Source: Guptibacillus algicola (GTDB taxonomy: Bacteria; Bacillota; Bacilli; Bacillales; Guptibacillaceae). From it: a stretch of DNA of 36,536 bases. Under the pieces are notes generated by a model. The model worked only from the letters and a program-made list of their open reading frames with translations, made no database searches and was not told the origin of the DNA. Below are positions 1 through 10,132 of the stretch, piece after piece. The stretch lies in NCBI RefSeq assembly GCF_020171805.1, contig NZ_JAIVAF010000010.1:1-36536 (forward strand), in the 5' to 3' direction. How positions within the stretch are numbered: position 1 is the first letter of the stretch; each line of letters begins with the position of its first letter. The position numbers and the translations under genes are program-made.

Positions 1-25
1 AGCCAGGATCAAACTCTCCGATAGA
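1..25 (-). rRNA. rrs: 16S ribosomal RNA, 5' end only
   Basis: On the minus strand the first bases read GAGTTTGATCCTGGCT, the near-universal start of bacterial 16S rRNA. Only about 25 bases are inside the window; the rest of the operon lies beyond position 1. The mature 5' end is placed at about 24-26 by comparison with B. subtilis and is approximate. An rRNA operon directly downstream of lysS is the arrangement known in Bacillus. Confidence 0.95.
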
Positions 26-110
26 AAGTTCAATCTAGCTTTAAAACTTGTTGTTTCCGTAGAAACAATTTCTTGCATGGCGTTTCGTTCAGTTTTCAAA
101 GATCGATTTG
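26..110 (-). promoter_or_regulatory. 16S rRNA leader with boxA-like element and processing hairpin
   Basis: This is the transcribed leader ahead of 16S. On minus it carries TCTTTGAAAACT (plus 91-102), which resembles the boxA antitermination element of Bacillus rRNA leaders. A perfect 7-bp hairpin with a 4-base loop follows (plus 51-68, arms TTGTTTC and GAAACAA). The hairpin may take part in precursor processing; that role is inferred. Confidence 0.6.
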
Positions 111-142
111 TTTCTTTCGATGTCGTTTTCAGCGACTTTATT

Positions 143-172
143 AATGTATCACATCAACTCAATCGAAGTCAA
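143..172 (-). promoter_or_regulatory. rRNA operon promoter P2 (sigma-A)
   Basis: Minus-strand TTGACT (plus 167-172) and TACATT (plus 143-148) are separated by 18 bp. It lies close to the 16S leader, as expected for the proximal of two tandem rRNA promoters in Bacillus. Confidence 0.6.
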
Positions 173-227
173 CAATTTTTTTCGTTTTTTTAATTCGTAT
201 GTTGCCGTGTTTTTAACGGCGAGTATT

Positions 228-256
228 AATATACCATGTACTCAAAAGTAGTGCAA
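228..256 (-). promoter_or_regulatory. rRNA operon promoter P1 (sigma-A)
   Basis: Minus-strand TTGCAC (plus 251-256) and TATATT (plus 228-233) are separated by exactly 17 bp. Transcription would start near 221, at the edge of a 5-bp hairpin (plus 204-220, GCCGT/ACGGC). It sits downstream of the lysS terminator, so the rRNA operon is an independent unit. Confidence 0.6.
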
Positions 257-275
257 TGGATTTTCAAAAAAACAT

Positions 276-300
276 AAAAAAAAGAAGCCCGAAGGCTCCT
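276..300 (-). terminator. Intrinsic terminator after lysS
   Basis: On minus a 7-bp stem with a TTCG tetraloop (plus 283-300) is followed by a run of eight Ts (plus 276-283). It starts three bases after the lysS stop codon and ends the lysS transcript before the rRNA promoters. Confidence 0.9.
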
Positions 301-302
301 CT

Positions 303-1864
<1,562 letters not shown>

Positions 1865-1916
1865 GTATTCACAGCATGGTTTTTCAATGACAAACGCGCC
1901 GGGTGTGTCACTATTT

Positions 1917-1952
1917 AAAAGAAGAAAACTGCCAGTCAACGATCCTGGCAGT
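1917..1952 (-). terminator. Intrinsic terminator of the pab/fol operon
   Basis: On minus an 8-bp stem (ACTGCCAG/CTGGCAGT, plus 1928-1952) is followed by TTTTCTTCTTTT. It lies about 125 bp after the yazB stop and separates the folate operon from lysS. Confidence 0.85.
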
Positions 1953-2075
1953 CAGTTAAATCTTAGATGTAGTATAAGAAATCCTAGTTAGAAAGTCAAA
2001 CTACTGGTTCAGATTAAAGGTCTTCAGTAAGACGATTATTCAGCACGACCGTCTCTTACATCTAAATCTTTGATG
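1953..2075 (-). other. Non-coding gap where dusB would be expected
   Basis: In B. subtilis a tRNA-dihydrouridine synthase gene (dusB/yacF) sits between yazB and lysS. Here only about 120 bases separate yazB from the operon terminator, with no frame of useful length. A short open tail on minus (residues ISIKDLDVRDGRAE, then stop, around 2040-2090) runs out of phase with yazB. It could be a relic, but I cannot match it to DusB. Confidence 0.5.
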
Positions 2076-2294
2076 CTAATTCGAATTCTGCTCTATTGGG
2101 AAAAGTTCTTCAAGCGATACATTTAGTTTCTTCGCGACAAGGAGCAAGAAGTCATTAGACGGTATCCGGTTTCCACGTTCTATTTCTCCAAGTACTGAAA
2201 CGGATACACCAAGGTCTCTCGCAAATCCCTCTTGTGTAAAACCTTTTAGCTTTCGAAAAGCTCGAATACGCCTCCCGTAGATCTCTGCTTCCAT
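2076..2294 (-). CDS. yazB: Small Xre-family helix-turn-helix protein (YazB)
   Basis: A 72-residue protein that is almost entirely one HTH_3 (Cro/C1-type) DNA-binding domain. GFTQEGFARDLGVSVSVLGEIERG (in part the recognition helix-turn-helix) lies at residues 18-41, followed by the typical KLNVSLEELF helix. A homologue is found at the end of the B. subtilis folate operon; its target genes are not known to me. The ATG overlaps the end of folK by 49 bases and has AAGGTG seven bases upstream, so the genes are translationally coupled. It is the last gene before the operon terminator. Confidence 0.85.
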   Translation of the reverse strand: MEAEIYGRRIRAFRKLKGFTQEGFARDLGVSVSVLGEIERGNRIPSNDFLLLVAKKLNVSLEELFPIEQNSN

Positions 2295-2770
2295 AGACGT
2301 ACACCTTCTTTATCTTCTATATGATCAACATACGACTCGATTCTCTTATTCGTAGTAGGAATGATTGCATCAGGATTCAATTCATGTAGAGGAATAACAA
2401 CAAACCCACGTTGAATGAGACGAGGATGTGGAATAACAAGGCCTTCTGCTACAATATTTTCGTGATTATATAGCAATATGTCAAGGTCTATTGTCCTCGG
2501 TCCGAAGCGGATATCTCTTTCTCTACCTAAGGATTGCTCGATTCCTTGTAAGATTTCTAAAACCTGAAAAGCATTCATATCTGTTTTGAGCAAGGCTACC
2601 ATGTTTAAAAAAGCCGCTTGCTCTGTAACACCTACAGGTTCCGTTTCATAAAGGGACGAGACTTCAGTCACGTTAATATCCGGATACTCTTCGATTCTTT
2701 CAAGAGCAGTCTTTATATAATTTTCACGATCACCAATATTGGAACCAATTCCAACATATACACTATTCAT
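2246..2770 (-). CDS. folK: 2-amino-4-hydroxy-6-hydroxymethyldihydropteridine pyrophosphokinase
   Basis: HPPK transfers pyrophosphate from ATP to 6-hydroxymethyl-7,8-dihydropterin, giving the substrate that FolP joins to p-aminobenzoate. Family marks are visible: YVGIGSNIGDRE at the N-terminus, the substrate loop SLYETEPVG near residue 40, and the signature FGPRTIDLDILLYN near 90-103, whose two aspartates bind magnesium. At 174 residues it is slightly longer than the usual ~160-170, the extra being at the C-terminus that overlaps yazB. The start overlaps the end of folB by 8 bases. Confidence 0.95.
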   Translation of the reverse strand: MNSVYVGIGSNIGDRENYIKTALERIEEYPDINVTEVSSLYETEPVGVTEQAAFLNMVALLKTDMNAFQVLEILQGIEQSLGRERDIRFGPRTIDLDILLYNHENIVAEGLVIPHPRLIQRGFVVIPLHELNPDAIIPTTNKRIESYVDHIEDKEGVRLWKQRSTGGVFELFES

Positions 2771-3128
2771 TTCGTTCCCTCTTCATCTCGATTGCCACTG
2801 AATCATAATGTCCATTAATAGGTGGGTCAGGTTTAGTTACTTTCACTGTACACGTCTCAACAATATCAAATGATTTAAGTATCTCTTTCGTAATTTCTTC
2901 TGCTATCGTTTCGACTAATTTCCTTGGTTCGCCCTCGACGATTTCTTTTATTGTATTATAAGCTTCAGCGTAATTCACTGTGTAGTTGAGGTCGTCAGAC
3001 TCACTTGCTCTTGTTAGGTCCGCTTCTAGTACAAGATCTACGTAAAATCGCTGGCCTAATTTATTTTCTTCTGGAAAAACGCCATGGTAACCATAGAACT
3101 CCATTCCATTCAGGTGAATCTTATCCAT
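2763..3128 (-). CDS. folB: Dihydroneopterin aldolase
   Basis: FolB cleaves 7,8-dihydroneopterin to 6-hydroxymethyl-7,8-dihydropterin and glycolaldehyde in folate synthesis. The 121-residue protein has the family start MDKIHLNGMEFYGYHGVFPEE, in which the tyrosine/histidine and glutamate line the pterin pocket, and the catalytic-lysine region VKVTKPDPPINGHYD near residues 98-112. The length fits the tunnelling-fold family. It lies 12 bases after folP and overlaps folK, as in the B. subtilis operon. Confidence 0.95.
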   Translation of the reverse strand: MDKIHLNGMEFYGYHGVFPEENKLGQRFYVDLVLEADLTRASESDDLNYTVNYAEAYNTIKEIVEGEPRKLVETIAEEITKEILKSFDIVETCTVKVTKPDPPINGHYDSVAIEMKRERNE

Positions 3129-3140
3129 CCAACCACGCTC

Positions 3141-4004
3141 CTAGTTAGTGATTATATCTCGCTTAAGCATTGCGTCCATCATTTTCGCCATTCTGACCAT
3201 CGGCTTAACATCATGAACACGAACGATTTGACACCCTCGTTCGATTCCGAGGCAAACTGTGGCACCAGTTCCTTCCACGCGGTCATCTGCTTGAGTATTC
3301 AACGTTTGGGCTATAAGTGACTTTCTTGAAGTCCCTAATAAAACTGGATAACCTAATGCAGCAAACTCGTCTAACCTCCGCATAACCTCAAGATTCTGTT
3401 CATAGGTTTTTGCAAAACCGATGCCAGGATCTAATATAATATTGCGATCTTGTACTCCCGCTCGTTTTACAATGGCGATACTTTCATCGATATCCACTTT
3501 GATATCCTTCATAATATCACCATAATTTTCATCCTGCCGATTATGCATCAAAATGATAGGCACCTCATGTTTTGCGGCAACTTGTCCCATCATTGGGTCA
3601 GCTTTCGCACCCCAGACATCATTGATGATGTCTGCACCTGCTGATAAAGCTTGATCCGCTACTTTCGCTTTATACGTGTCGATTGAAATGGGTACGTCGA
3701 TCGCTGCACGGACTGCTTTAATGACAGGTATTACACGCTCAAGTTCTTCTTCGAGTGACACAGGGACAGCTCCTGGACGGGTAGATTCTCCACCAATGTC
3801 AATGAGGTCAGCCCCCTCCTGCACAAGCTGCACAGCATGCTTAACCGCTCGATCACACGTCTCATAATTACCCCCATCTGAAAATGAATCGGGAGTTGCA
3901 TTCAAAATACCCATCACCCAGGTTTTTTTATTCCAGTCGATCACCTTGTCCCGCCACTCCATGATCATAGGGTGGTTTGTTTGCTTTTTGATTACCGTGG
4001 CCAC
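3141..4004 (-). CDS. folP: Dihydropteroate synthase
   Basis: DHPS (sul in B. subtilis) condenses hydroxymethyldihydropterin pyrophosphate with p-aminobenzoate and is the sulfonamide target. The TIM-barrel signatures are present: VMGILNATPDSFSDGG near the N-terminus, DIGGESTRPGA for pterin binding, and a C-terminal IVRVHDVKPM. The longest frame opens at 4028, but that ATG has no good ribosome site. GTG at 4004 has AGGAG eight bases upstream, giving 287 residues, close to the B. subtilis protein. It follows pabC and precedes folB within one operon. Confidence 0.93.
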   Translation of the reverse strand: MATVIKKQTNHPMIMEWRDKVIDWNKKTWVMGILNATPDSFSDGGNYETCDRAVKHAVQLVQEGADLIDIGGESTRPGAVPVSLEEELERVIPVIKAVRAAIDVPISIDTYKAKVADQALSAGADIINDVWGAKADPMMGQVAAKHEVPIILMHNRQDENYGDIMKDIKVDIDESIAIVKRAGVQDRNIILDPGIGFAKTYEQNLEVMRRLDEFAALGYPVLLGTSRKSLIAQTLNTQADDRVEGTGATVCLGIERGCQIVRVHDVKPMVRMAKMMDAMLKRDIITN

Positions 4005-4035
4005 CAAGCTCACTCCTTTTTCTTGCATAAAGTCA

Positions 4036-4893
4036 TCATGTTAGATCGTTGCTGCTTAATAACGAAGTGCGGTCTTGCTCATATTGCAGGATAAGCTTGC
4101 TGGTAACAGTACCATTACTACCTGGCATAGAGACACGATCTACGCTTCGCAAAGGGACAATTTCTTGAATCGAGTTCGTTACGAAAACTTCATCTGCATT
4201 AAATAAAGTCTGTCTGTTATATAAGCCTTCTTTAACAGGAAGCTGAAGTTTTTCTGCTGATTTCATAACGTATTGACGGGTGATGCCATTTAAAATTCCA
4301 GTCGATAGCGAAGGTGTGAACAGCGTGTTTTGTGAAACCCAGAATAAGTTAGAAACAATTCCTTCTGCTACATAACCCTCTTCTGTAAGAAATATCCCTT
4401 CAACTTTTGGATCATTCCCGATTTCTCGTTTTGCGAGGATGTTATTAAGATAATGGTGAGACTTAAGGCGATATTGACCTTCAGGTGTGTTGCGCCTTAA
4501 TGATAATACTTTACCATCCTTTTCGTTTCGAACAGGAGCTCCAAGCGATTTAACATAGATAATCAGTGTCGGCTCTTCATAAGGTTTAGTTTGAAGTCCA
4601 ATGTTCCCTGCCCCTGCTGAAACGTTTAGTCGTATATACCCATCGACCATGTCATTTGCTGCAAGGGTACGTTTTACCTCATGCAGCAAGTCTCGTGTTC
4701 CTATGGAAAGGTGAATATGCAGCTCCTCTAATGATGCCCGCAGACGTTGAATGTGATCATTGAACAAAAACGGATGTCCGTCATAAGTGCGAAATGTTTC
4801 AAATACACCTAGTCCATATAGAAATCCATGATCATAAGCGGAAATGACAGCATCCTCTTCACGCGTTATTTCACCATTAACATTTATAAACAT
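4036..4893 (-). CDS. pabC: 4-amino-4-deoxychorismate lyase
   Basis: A fold-type IV pyridoxal-phosphate enzyme that releases pyruvate from aminodeoxychorismate, giving p-aminobenzoate. Visible family features are the N-terminal [18 protein letters not shown], the arginine-rich FETFRTYDG, the likely Schiff-base lysine in [17 protein letters not shown], the glutamate-containing [18 protein letters not shown], and NGITRQYV. Branched-chain and D-amino acid aminotransferases share this fold; the pab operon context makes ADC lyase the best call. Its start overlaps the end of pabA by 10 bases. Confidence 0.9.
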   Translation of the reverse strand: MFINVNGEITREEDAVISAYDHGFLYGLGVFETFRTYDGHPFLFNDHIQRLRASLEELHIHLSIGTRDLLHEVKRTLAANDMVDGYIRLNVSAGAGNIGLQTKPYEEPTLIIYVKSLGAPVRNEKDGKVLSLRRNTPEGQYRLKSHHYLNNILAKREIGNDPKVEGIFLTEEGYVAEGIVSNLFWVSQNTLFTPSLSTGILNGITRQYVMKSAEKLQLPVKEGLYNRQTLFNADEVFVTNSIQEIVPLRSVDRVSMPGSNGTVTSKLILQYEQDRTSLLSSNDLT

Positions 4894-5468
4894 AGCTCGT
4901 TTTTATGCGTATCGATAAAGTTTTTGAGAAGTGTTTTCCCAGTAGACGTCATGATTGACTCTGGATGGAATTGAACACCTTCTACTGCGAGCTCCTTATG
5001 GCGGATGGCCATAATCTCTCCTTCTTCAGTCCAAGCACTTACTTCAAAACACTCTGGAAGGGTCTCCTTCTTCACGATTAGTGAATGGTATCTTGTCGCG
5101 ATGAATGGGTTTGCCATCCCTCTAAAAACGCTTCTCCCATCATGGTGCATCTCAGAAGTCTTACCGTGCATCAATCGTTCAGCTTTCACAACATCTCCAC
5201 CAAACACCTGGGCAATCGATTGATGACCTAGGCAAACCCCAAAGATTGGAATCGTGCCAGCGAAACGCTTCACGACCTGCATACTTATACCGGCTTCATC
5301 AGGACTACAAGGACCGGGGGAAATCATAATAAATGAAGGCTTCAATTCTTCAATTTCAGTGATCGTGATCTCATCGTTCCTTTTAACGACAAGTTCCTCA
5401 CCCATTTCCCCAAGGTATTGTACAAGGTTATACGTAAACGAATCATAGTTATCAATCATTAGAATCAT
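4884..5468 (-). CDS. pabA: Aminodeoxychorismate/anthranilate synthase glutaminase subunit
   Basis: A class I glutamine amidotransferase that supplies ammonia to PabB. The catalytic triad can be read: Cys79 in GVCLGHQ, with His168 and Glu170 in QFHPES. The oxyanion motif ISPGPCSP lies near residue 50. In B. subtilis the equivalent protein also serves anthranilate synthase in tryptophan synthesis, so dual use is likely here because no trpG is in this window. Two bases separate it from pabB. Confidence 0.95.
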   Translation of the reverse strand: MILMIDNYDSFTYNLVQYLGEMGEELVVKRNDEITITEIEELKPSFIMISPGPCSPDEAGISMQVVKRFAGTIPIFGVCLGHQSIAQVFGGDVVKAERLMHGKTSEMHHDGRSVFRGMANPFIATRYHSLIVKKETLPECFEVSAWTEEGEIMAIRHKELAVEGVQFHPESIMTSTGKTLLKNFIDTHKNELCL

Positions 5469-5470
5469 TA

Positions 5471-6913
5471 TTACTTCCTCCTCTGCTCGACTCTTCTAGG
5501 CTCTTCACTCAACTCTTTGGCTTTCCAAAGTGCTCTAGCTTTCTTTAAGGATTCTTTATATTCAGCTTCTGGATTTGAATCAATTACGATACCTGCACCG
5601 GCCTGCACATGAGCGAGGCCATCTTTTATCACCATCGTCCGAATAGCGATATTTAATTCCATATCACCATTAAACCCTATCCACCCGATAGACCCAGTGT
5701 ATATGCCACGGCGAACAGGCTCAAGTTCTTCAATGATTTCCATCGTTCTTACCTTTGGAGCTCCTGTAATGGTGCCGCCCGGGAACGTCGCTTTAATCGC
5801 ATCGAATGCATCATATTCTGGGGCACAAACTCCTCTTACATTGGACACGATGTGCTGAACATGAGAATATTTTTCGATTACCATGAACTCGTCCACTTCT
5901 ACCGAGCCATACTGACAAACTCTTCCTAAATCGTTTCTTTCTAAATCCACAAGCATGACGTGCTCCGCGCGCTCTTTTTCATTTTCGATCAACGTACGTG
6001 CAAGCTGTCGATCCTCTTCTTCATCCTTACCTCGAGAGCGTGTCCCAGCAATGGGTCTCGTACTTAGCTCGCTCCCCTTTTTCTTCACGAGAAGCTCTGG
6101 AGATGCGCTTACGATATCGAATCGGTCTGTATGAATGTAAGACATATAAGGGGATGGATTTAACGTCCGTAACGTTTCATACACGTGAATTGGATCTGCG
6201 TGCAGCGTTCTAGTTTCTCTTAGTGAGAGGTTTACTTGAAAGACATCCCCACTTGAAATGTATTCCTGGATCTGTTTTACTGCTGAAGCAAATGATTCCT
6301 CATCCATTGAAAAGTGACGCTCATCTTCGAGCGTAGTGCCAGATGGTTGATGAGAAATTGATAATGCAGGCTCCATCCACTCTTTTTTATATTGTATCAA
6401 ACGGTCTTGTGCAGCTTCTGAATTACCTTCTTCTACCTGAGAGATAAACCATAGAACTTCATCTTCATGGTCATAAACCCCAACATCTTCATAAACGATG
6501 AAAGACAATTCAGGTAGCCGAAGATCATCATCAGCTTGAAGTGGCAGCTTTTCAATTTGACGAGCGATATCATAGCTCAAAAAACCCATCGCTCCGCCTT
6601 GAAAATCTGGAAGACGGTCATCGGTTTCCCCTACATGTTGCTGCATCCATTCTCGCATTAAATCGAGCAAGTTGCCTTCTAGCTTTCTTGTTGTACCGTT
6701 CTCAGTTATAGAAAGGATATGTCCTTTTCCCTTTAGGCTAGCCATGGGAAGAATGCCGAACATACTGTAACGGCCACCCCGTGTACTATCTAAAAGCGTG
6801 TGTTCTGAAAGATTAGATACAAACCGTTTGTATTTCAAAAACCACTCATCTGCAGCTAGATGTACAGTTTCAAATATTGGAACGCGCGTTGTTTTTTCTT
6901 GGTGTTGCGCCAA
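5471..6913 (-). CDS. pabB: Aminodeoxychorismate synthase component I
   Basis: PabB converts chorismate plus ammonia to 4-amino-4-deoxychorismate. The anthranilate synthase I N-terminal domain (to about residue 150, with [13 protein letters not shown]) is followed by the chorismate-binding domain. The latter shows the conserved [37 protein letters not shown] and [15 protein letters not shown]. The longest frame begins with a GTG only one base from the AGGGG ribosome site. TTG at 6913 is ten bases downstream and gives the N-terminus MAQHQEK, like B. subtilis PabB (MAQRR), so I prefer it (480 residues). It opens the folate operon. Confidence 0.93.
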   Translation of the reverse strand: MAQHQEKTTRVPIFETVHLAADEWFLKYKRFVSNLSEHTLLDSTRGGRYSMFGILPMASLKGKGHILSITENGTTRKLEGNLLDLMREWMQQHVGETDDRLPDFQGGAMGFLSYDIARQIEKLPLQADDDLRLPELSFIVYEDVGVYDHEDEVLWFISQVEEGNSEAAQDRLIQYKKEWMEPALSISHQPSGTTLEDERHFSMDEESFASAVKQIQEYISSGDVFQVNLSLRETRTLHADPIHVYETLRTLNPSPYMSYIHTDRFDIVSASPELLVKKKGSELSTRPIAGTRSRGKDEEEDRQLARTLIENEKERAEHVMLVDLERNDLGRVCQYGSVEVDEFMVIEKYSHVQHIVSNVRGVCAPEYDAFDAIKATFPGGTITGAPKVRTMEIIEELEPVRRGIYTGSIGWIGFNGDMELNIAIRTMVIKDGLAHVQAGAGIVIDSNPEAEYKESLKKARALWKAKELSEEPRRVEQRRK

Positions 6914-7073
6914 TATCTTCACACCCCTATTTGGAAGTTTGATTCTTCCCTCGGATTATGCCTCTATTTTACATGAAGACGAACAATCCTTCATCCTTTT
7001 TGTATACAAGCGATATCCCGCTACACCTTAGGATAACCGCATAAGGCTTCACTCATGAACAAAATTTCTTCAG

Positions 7074-7100
7074 AAAAAGGCAGCCCATTCATGGACTGCC
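7074..7100 (-). terminator. Intrinsic terminator after cysK
   Basis: On minus a 10-bp stem with one G-U pair (plus 7079-7100) is followed by five Ts. It closes the cysK unit. The 160 bases between it and pabB must hold the pab promoter, but I see no pair of boxes good enough to call. Confidence 0.88.
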
Positions 7101-7110
7101 TCATCGTTTA

Positions 7111-8034
7111 TTACTCATCATCGAATTGAAAAAGTGGTGTGCTTAAATAACGTTCGCCATTACTTGGAATAACCGCCAGTACTTTCTTTCCTTTTCCTAG
7201 CTTTTTCGCAACTTCTAGCGCTGCATAGATAGCAGCTCCGGAAGAAATGCCTCCAAGAATACCTTCCTCACGAGCAGCTTTTCTTGCCCATTCAAATGCT
7301 TGCTCGTTCTCCACTTGAATGACTTCATCATACACATCCGTATCGAGTATCGATGGAACGAATCCAGCTCCTATTCCTTGAATCTTATGTGGTCCAGGTT
7401 TCCCCCCAGATAAGATAGGAGAATCTGTTGGTTCAACAGCGTACAACTTGATCGAAGGAAAGTGTTTCTTGAGTACTTCACCAGCGCCCGTAATTGTCCC
7501 ACCAGTTCCGATACCAGCTACAAAAGCATCTAACTCGTCAAATTCATTCACGATTTCTTTACCAGTCGTAAGGCGATGTACTTCTGGGTTGGCTTTATTC
7601 TGGAATTGCTGTGGCATGAAATAATTATGCTCTTTCGCAAGTTCTTCAGCCTTTCGTATTGCCCCGCCCATACCTTCAGAACCAGGCGTCAATACGAGCT
7701 TTGCTCCGTAAGCTTTTAATAGATTTCTTCGTTCCATACTCATGGTATCAGGCATTACGAGTACAGCTTGATAACCTTTGGCAGCAGCAACCATCGCAAG
7801 GCCTATACCGGTATTACCACTTGTCGGTTCCACAAAAGTGTCACCTGGTTTGAGCTCGCCATTTTCCTCTGCCGCTTCAAGCATAGACAATGCTATTCGA
7901 TCTTTCACACTACTTCCTGGGTTCATGAATTCTAGCTTTAGGTAAACATCTGCGTGGTCTTCTCCAGTGATTCGATTTAACTTCACGATTGGAGTTTGAC
8001 CGATTAAATCCGTTATTGAATTTGCCACTCTCAT
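7111..8034 (-). CDS. cysK: Cysteine synthase A (O-acetylserine sulfhydrylase)
   Basis: CysK makes cysteine from O-acetylserine and sulfide with pyridoxal phosphate. Lys44 in PGSSVKDR forms the Schiff base. [10 protein letters not shown] binds substrate and cofactor phosphate, and [15 protein letters not shown] is the phosphate-binding loop. At 307 residues it matches the family and has no extra regulatory domain, unlike cystathionine beta-synthases. It is a single-gene unit with its own promoter and terminator, in the position it holds in B. subtilis. A palindrome at the transcription start suggests repression. Confidence 0.95.
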   Translation of the reverse strand: MRVANSITDLIGQTPIVKLNRITGEDHADVYLKLEFMNPGSSVKDRIALSMLEAAEENGELKPGDTFVEPTSGNTGIGLAMVAAAKGYQAVLVMPDTMSMERRNLLKAYGAKLVLTPGSEGMGGAIRKAEELAKEHNYFMPQQFQNKANPEVHRLTTGKEIVNEFDELDAFVAGIGTGGTITGAGEVLKKHFPSIKLYAVEPTDSPILSGGKPGPHKIQGIGAGFVPSILDTDVYDEVIQVENEQAFEWARKAAREEGILGGISSGAAIYAALEVAKKLGKGKKVLAVIPSNGERYLSTPLFQFDDE

Positions 8035-8050
8035 AAAATACGCCTCCCAA

Positions 8051-8078
8051 TCCCTAGTGTTTTAATAGGAATAATTCC
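8051..8078 (-). promoter_or_regulatory. Candidate operator in the cysK leader
   Basis: The perfect palindrome GGAATAATTCC (plus 8068-8078) overlaps the predicted start site. Its ATTCC arm also pairs with a second copy, TCCCTAG (plus 8051-8057), to form an imperfect inverted repeat. CymR represses cysK-type genes in B. subtilis, so it is a reasonable regulator to test; assignment to CymR is inference. Confidence 0.35.
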
Positions 8079-8082
8079 CTTA

Positions 8083-8111
8083 AAGATAGCATCAAGGTGA
8101 AAAGTCGTCAA
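8083..8111 (-). promoter_or_regulatory. cysK promoter (sigma-A)
   Basis: Minus-strand TTGACG (plus 8106-8111) and TATCTT (plus 8083-8088) are separated by 17 bp. The start site would fall near 8076, inside the palindrome at 8068-8078. Confidence 0.65.
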
Positions 8112-8121
8112 TCCTAAGCCC

Positions 8122-9003
8122 TTACACCTTGGTCTGTGAAGCTAATTCAGTAAGTTCTTTCTTTGAAAAGTGGTAATGAGCATTGCAGAAATGGCACACT
8201 GTTTCTGCCTCTCCGTCTTCTTCAATCATTTTATGCACTTCTTCTTTTCCAAGACCGATAATGCCATTTGCGAAACGGTCTTTCGAACAACTACACTCGA
8301 AAGAAACTGGCATCTTATCTAATATCTTAATATTTTCCTCACCTAGCAGCTCTGCAAGGATTTCTTCTGGTGAATACCCTTGTTCAATTAACTTTGAGAT
8401 AGGCGGGATATTTTGTATTCTTTTTTCAATGAATTTAATCGTTTCTTCTGCAGCATCAGGTAAAAGCTGAATCATGAATCCACCTGCAGCAAGAATGGTG
8501 TTATCCGGGTTCACTAAAACGCCAACACCGACAGAAGAAGGAACTTGTTCAGATGTAACAAGATAATAAGTGAAGTCTTCTCCAAGCTCACCCGAAACGA
8601 GCGGCACTTGCCCTGTAAACTTATCACGCATTCCAATATCCTTAACGACAGATAGGAATCCGTCACGTCCAACTGCACTTGCTACATCTAATTTACCTTG
8701 TTCATTTAAATCAAAATGTACGTGTGGGTTACTTACATAAGCACGAGTGTGACCCTCGGCATCTGCATCAACGATTATCGCCCCAACAGGACCACCACCT
8801 TCGATTTTAACGGTGATTTTTTCTTGTCCTTTTAGTGAGGAAGCCATCATTGTCGATGCTGTCATCGCTCTGCCCATTGCAGCAGACGCTGTTGGCCAAG
8901 TTGTGTGGCGTCTCTGTGCTTCAGCCACCATTTCTGTACTAGATATCGCATAAGCTCTAACGTTTCCATCAAACGCTAGCGCTTTAATTAAATAATCATT
9001 CAT
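8122..9003 (-). CDS. hslO: Redox-regulated chaperone Hsp33
   Basis: Hsp33 is a cytoplasmic holdase activated when oxidants strip zinc from its C-terminal cysteines. All four are present: Cys237 and Cys239 (CSC) and Cys270 and Cys273 (CHFC). The N-terminal domain shows the family [17 protein letters not shown] segment and [10 protein letters not shown]. The longest frame extends 12 codons further, but AGGAG lies ten bases before the ATG at 9003, and the protein then begins [11 protein letters not shown], like B. subtilis HslO. At 293 residues it is a normal length. About 150 bases separate it from coaX; I see no convincing promoter there. Confidence 0.95.
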   Translation of the reverse strand: MNDYLIKALAFDGNVRAYAISSTEMVAEAQRRHTTWPTASAAMGRAMTASTMMASSLKGQEKITVKIEGGGPVGAIIVDADAEGHTRAYVSNPHVHFDLNEQGKLDVASAVGRDGFLSVVKDIGMRDKFTGQVPLVSGELGEDFTYYLVTSEQVPSSVGVGVLVNPDNTILAAGGFMIQLLPDAAEETIKFIEKRIQNIPPISKLIEQGYSPEEILAELLGEENIKILDKMPVSFECSCSKDRFANGIIGLGKEEVHKMIEEDGEAETVCHFCNAHYHFSKKELTELASQTKV

Positions 9004-9174
9004 TCTTATGAATCTCCTTTCAAATGAGCATATGCCCACTTACAACATACATGATTTTTGTTAGAACTTCCATTCAGGGAACCTAGAAGGCCTTTACTAT
9101 TTTATTTAAACTCCCCTTGCATAGTACCATCTATGCTTCGGTCTAAGTGATTAATGAAGGAATTGATGACAGCG

Positions 9175-9201
9175 AAAAACGCATCCCTTAGCGGTATGCG
9201 T
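9175..9201 (-). terminator. Intrinsic terminator overlapping the end of coaX
   Basis: On minus ACGCAT (plus 9196-9201) pairs with ATGCGT (plus 9179-9184), with further CC/GG pairing inside, then a T-run. The coaX stop codon at 9188-9190 lies within the hairpin, so the last codons double as terminator. Confidence 0.7.
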
Positions 9202-9973
9202 TCAATTCTTCTTTATTCTTATTATAAATCAAATGGAGACCTTTTAAAGTTAAGAATGGATCAACGACATCGATTAGATCACACTCTTCTGCAATAAGAG
9301 ATGCAAGTCCTCCTGTAGCAATAACTGTGGGGTCTTTTGTCGCGTTTCTCTTCATTCTTGAAACGATGCCTTCTACCTGACCTACGTAGCCATAAAGCGT
9401 TCCGCTTTGCATGGCACTAACGGTGTTCTTCCCTACGATGTGATCTGGTTTGGCAATTTCGATTCGTGGGAGCTTTGCTGCATGCATATATAGTGCTTCT
9501 GTAGAGATGTTGATCCCTGGCGCTATCGCACCACCAACGTATTGTTTGTTTTCATTAATGTAGCAGTAAGTTGTCGCTGTACCGAAGTCGACAATGATGA
9601 GCGGCGCTCCATATTGATGGATTCCTGCCACTGCATTGACGATGCGATCGGCACCTACTTCTTTGGGGTTATCATATTTTATATTCAATCCTGTTTTGAT
9701 CCCAGGTCCAATAACTAAGGGTTTGTGATGAAAATATTTCTGGCACATCCGTTCAAGAGCGAACATTATTGGAGGAACGACCGAAGAAATAATGATTCCC
9801 TCTACATCATCAAAAGAAAGGTCCTCATGAGAAAATAGTCCTTTGATGACCATTGCATATTCGTCTTCCGTTTGCTTTTTACTCGTCCCCATTCTCCAAT
9901 GATGAGTTAGTTCATCACCTTCGTACACACCGAGAACGATATTCGTGTTTCCTACATCAAGCACAAGTATCAT
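9188..9973 (-). CDS. coaX: Type III pantothenate kinase
   Basis: CoaX phosphorylates pantothenate, the first step of coenzyme A synthesis. It belongs to the ASKHA fold: the phosphate motif [16 protein letters not shown] opens the protein, PHOSPHATE-2-like [14 protein letters not shown] lies near residues 125-138, and [12 protein letters not shown] forms the dimer active site with a catalytic aspartate. At 261 residues it is typical of Bacillus. The ATG has AAGGTG five bases upstream. The gene is flanked by terminators on both sides and is probably monocistronic. Confidence 0.95.
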   Translation of the reverse strand: MILVLDVGNTNIVLGVYEGDELTHHWRMGTSKKQTEDEYAMVIKGLFSHEDLSFDDVEGIIISSVVPPIMFALERMCQKYFHHKPLVIGPGIKTGLNIKYDNPKEVGADRIVNAVAGIHQYGAPLIIVDFGTATTYCYINENKQYVGGAIAPGINISTEALYMHAAKLPRIEIAKPDHIVGKNTVSAMQSGTLYGYVGQVEGIVSRMKRNATKDPTVIATGGLASLIAEECDLIDVVDPFLTLKGLHLIYNKNKEELNAYR

Positions 9974-10018
9974 ATTATCACCTTATTTAAATATTTAGCT
10001 TTGGTCATGCTCTCTATA

Positions 10019-10027
10019 GTTATACCA
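10019..10027 (-). promoter_or_regulatory. Candidate extended -10 promoter of coaX
   Basis: Minus-strand TGGTATAAC has the TGn extension of an extended -10 element (-10 box plus 10019-10024). No good -35 box is seen 16-18 bp upstream. It lies about 50 bases before the coaX start. Confidence 0.4.
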
Positions 10028-10090
10028 CAGATTGCCCTTAAAAACGAAGCACTTTTTTGCAAACGCTTACCGGTAGTGAACCCTGTTCAC

Positions 10091-10126
10091 AAAATAAAGC
10101 AGGATGCCTGAATGACATCCTGCTTT
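10091..10126 (-). terminator. Intrinsic terminator after ftsH
   Basis: A perfect stem of at least 10 bp (plus 10097-10106 with 10116-10125) is followed on minus by TTATTTTG. It lies a few bases after the ftsH stop. Confidence 0.9.
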
Positions 10127-10132
10127 TATTAT

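Noticed and set aside
6914-7073. Promoter, T-box or riboswitch ahead of pabB
   Set aside because: A TAAAAT box exists but lacks a -35, and no T-box or riboswitch core could be recognised.
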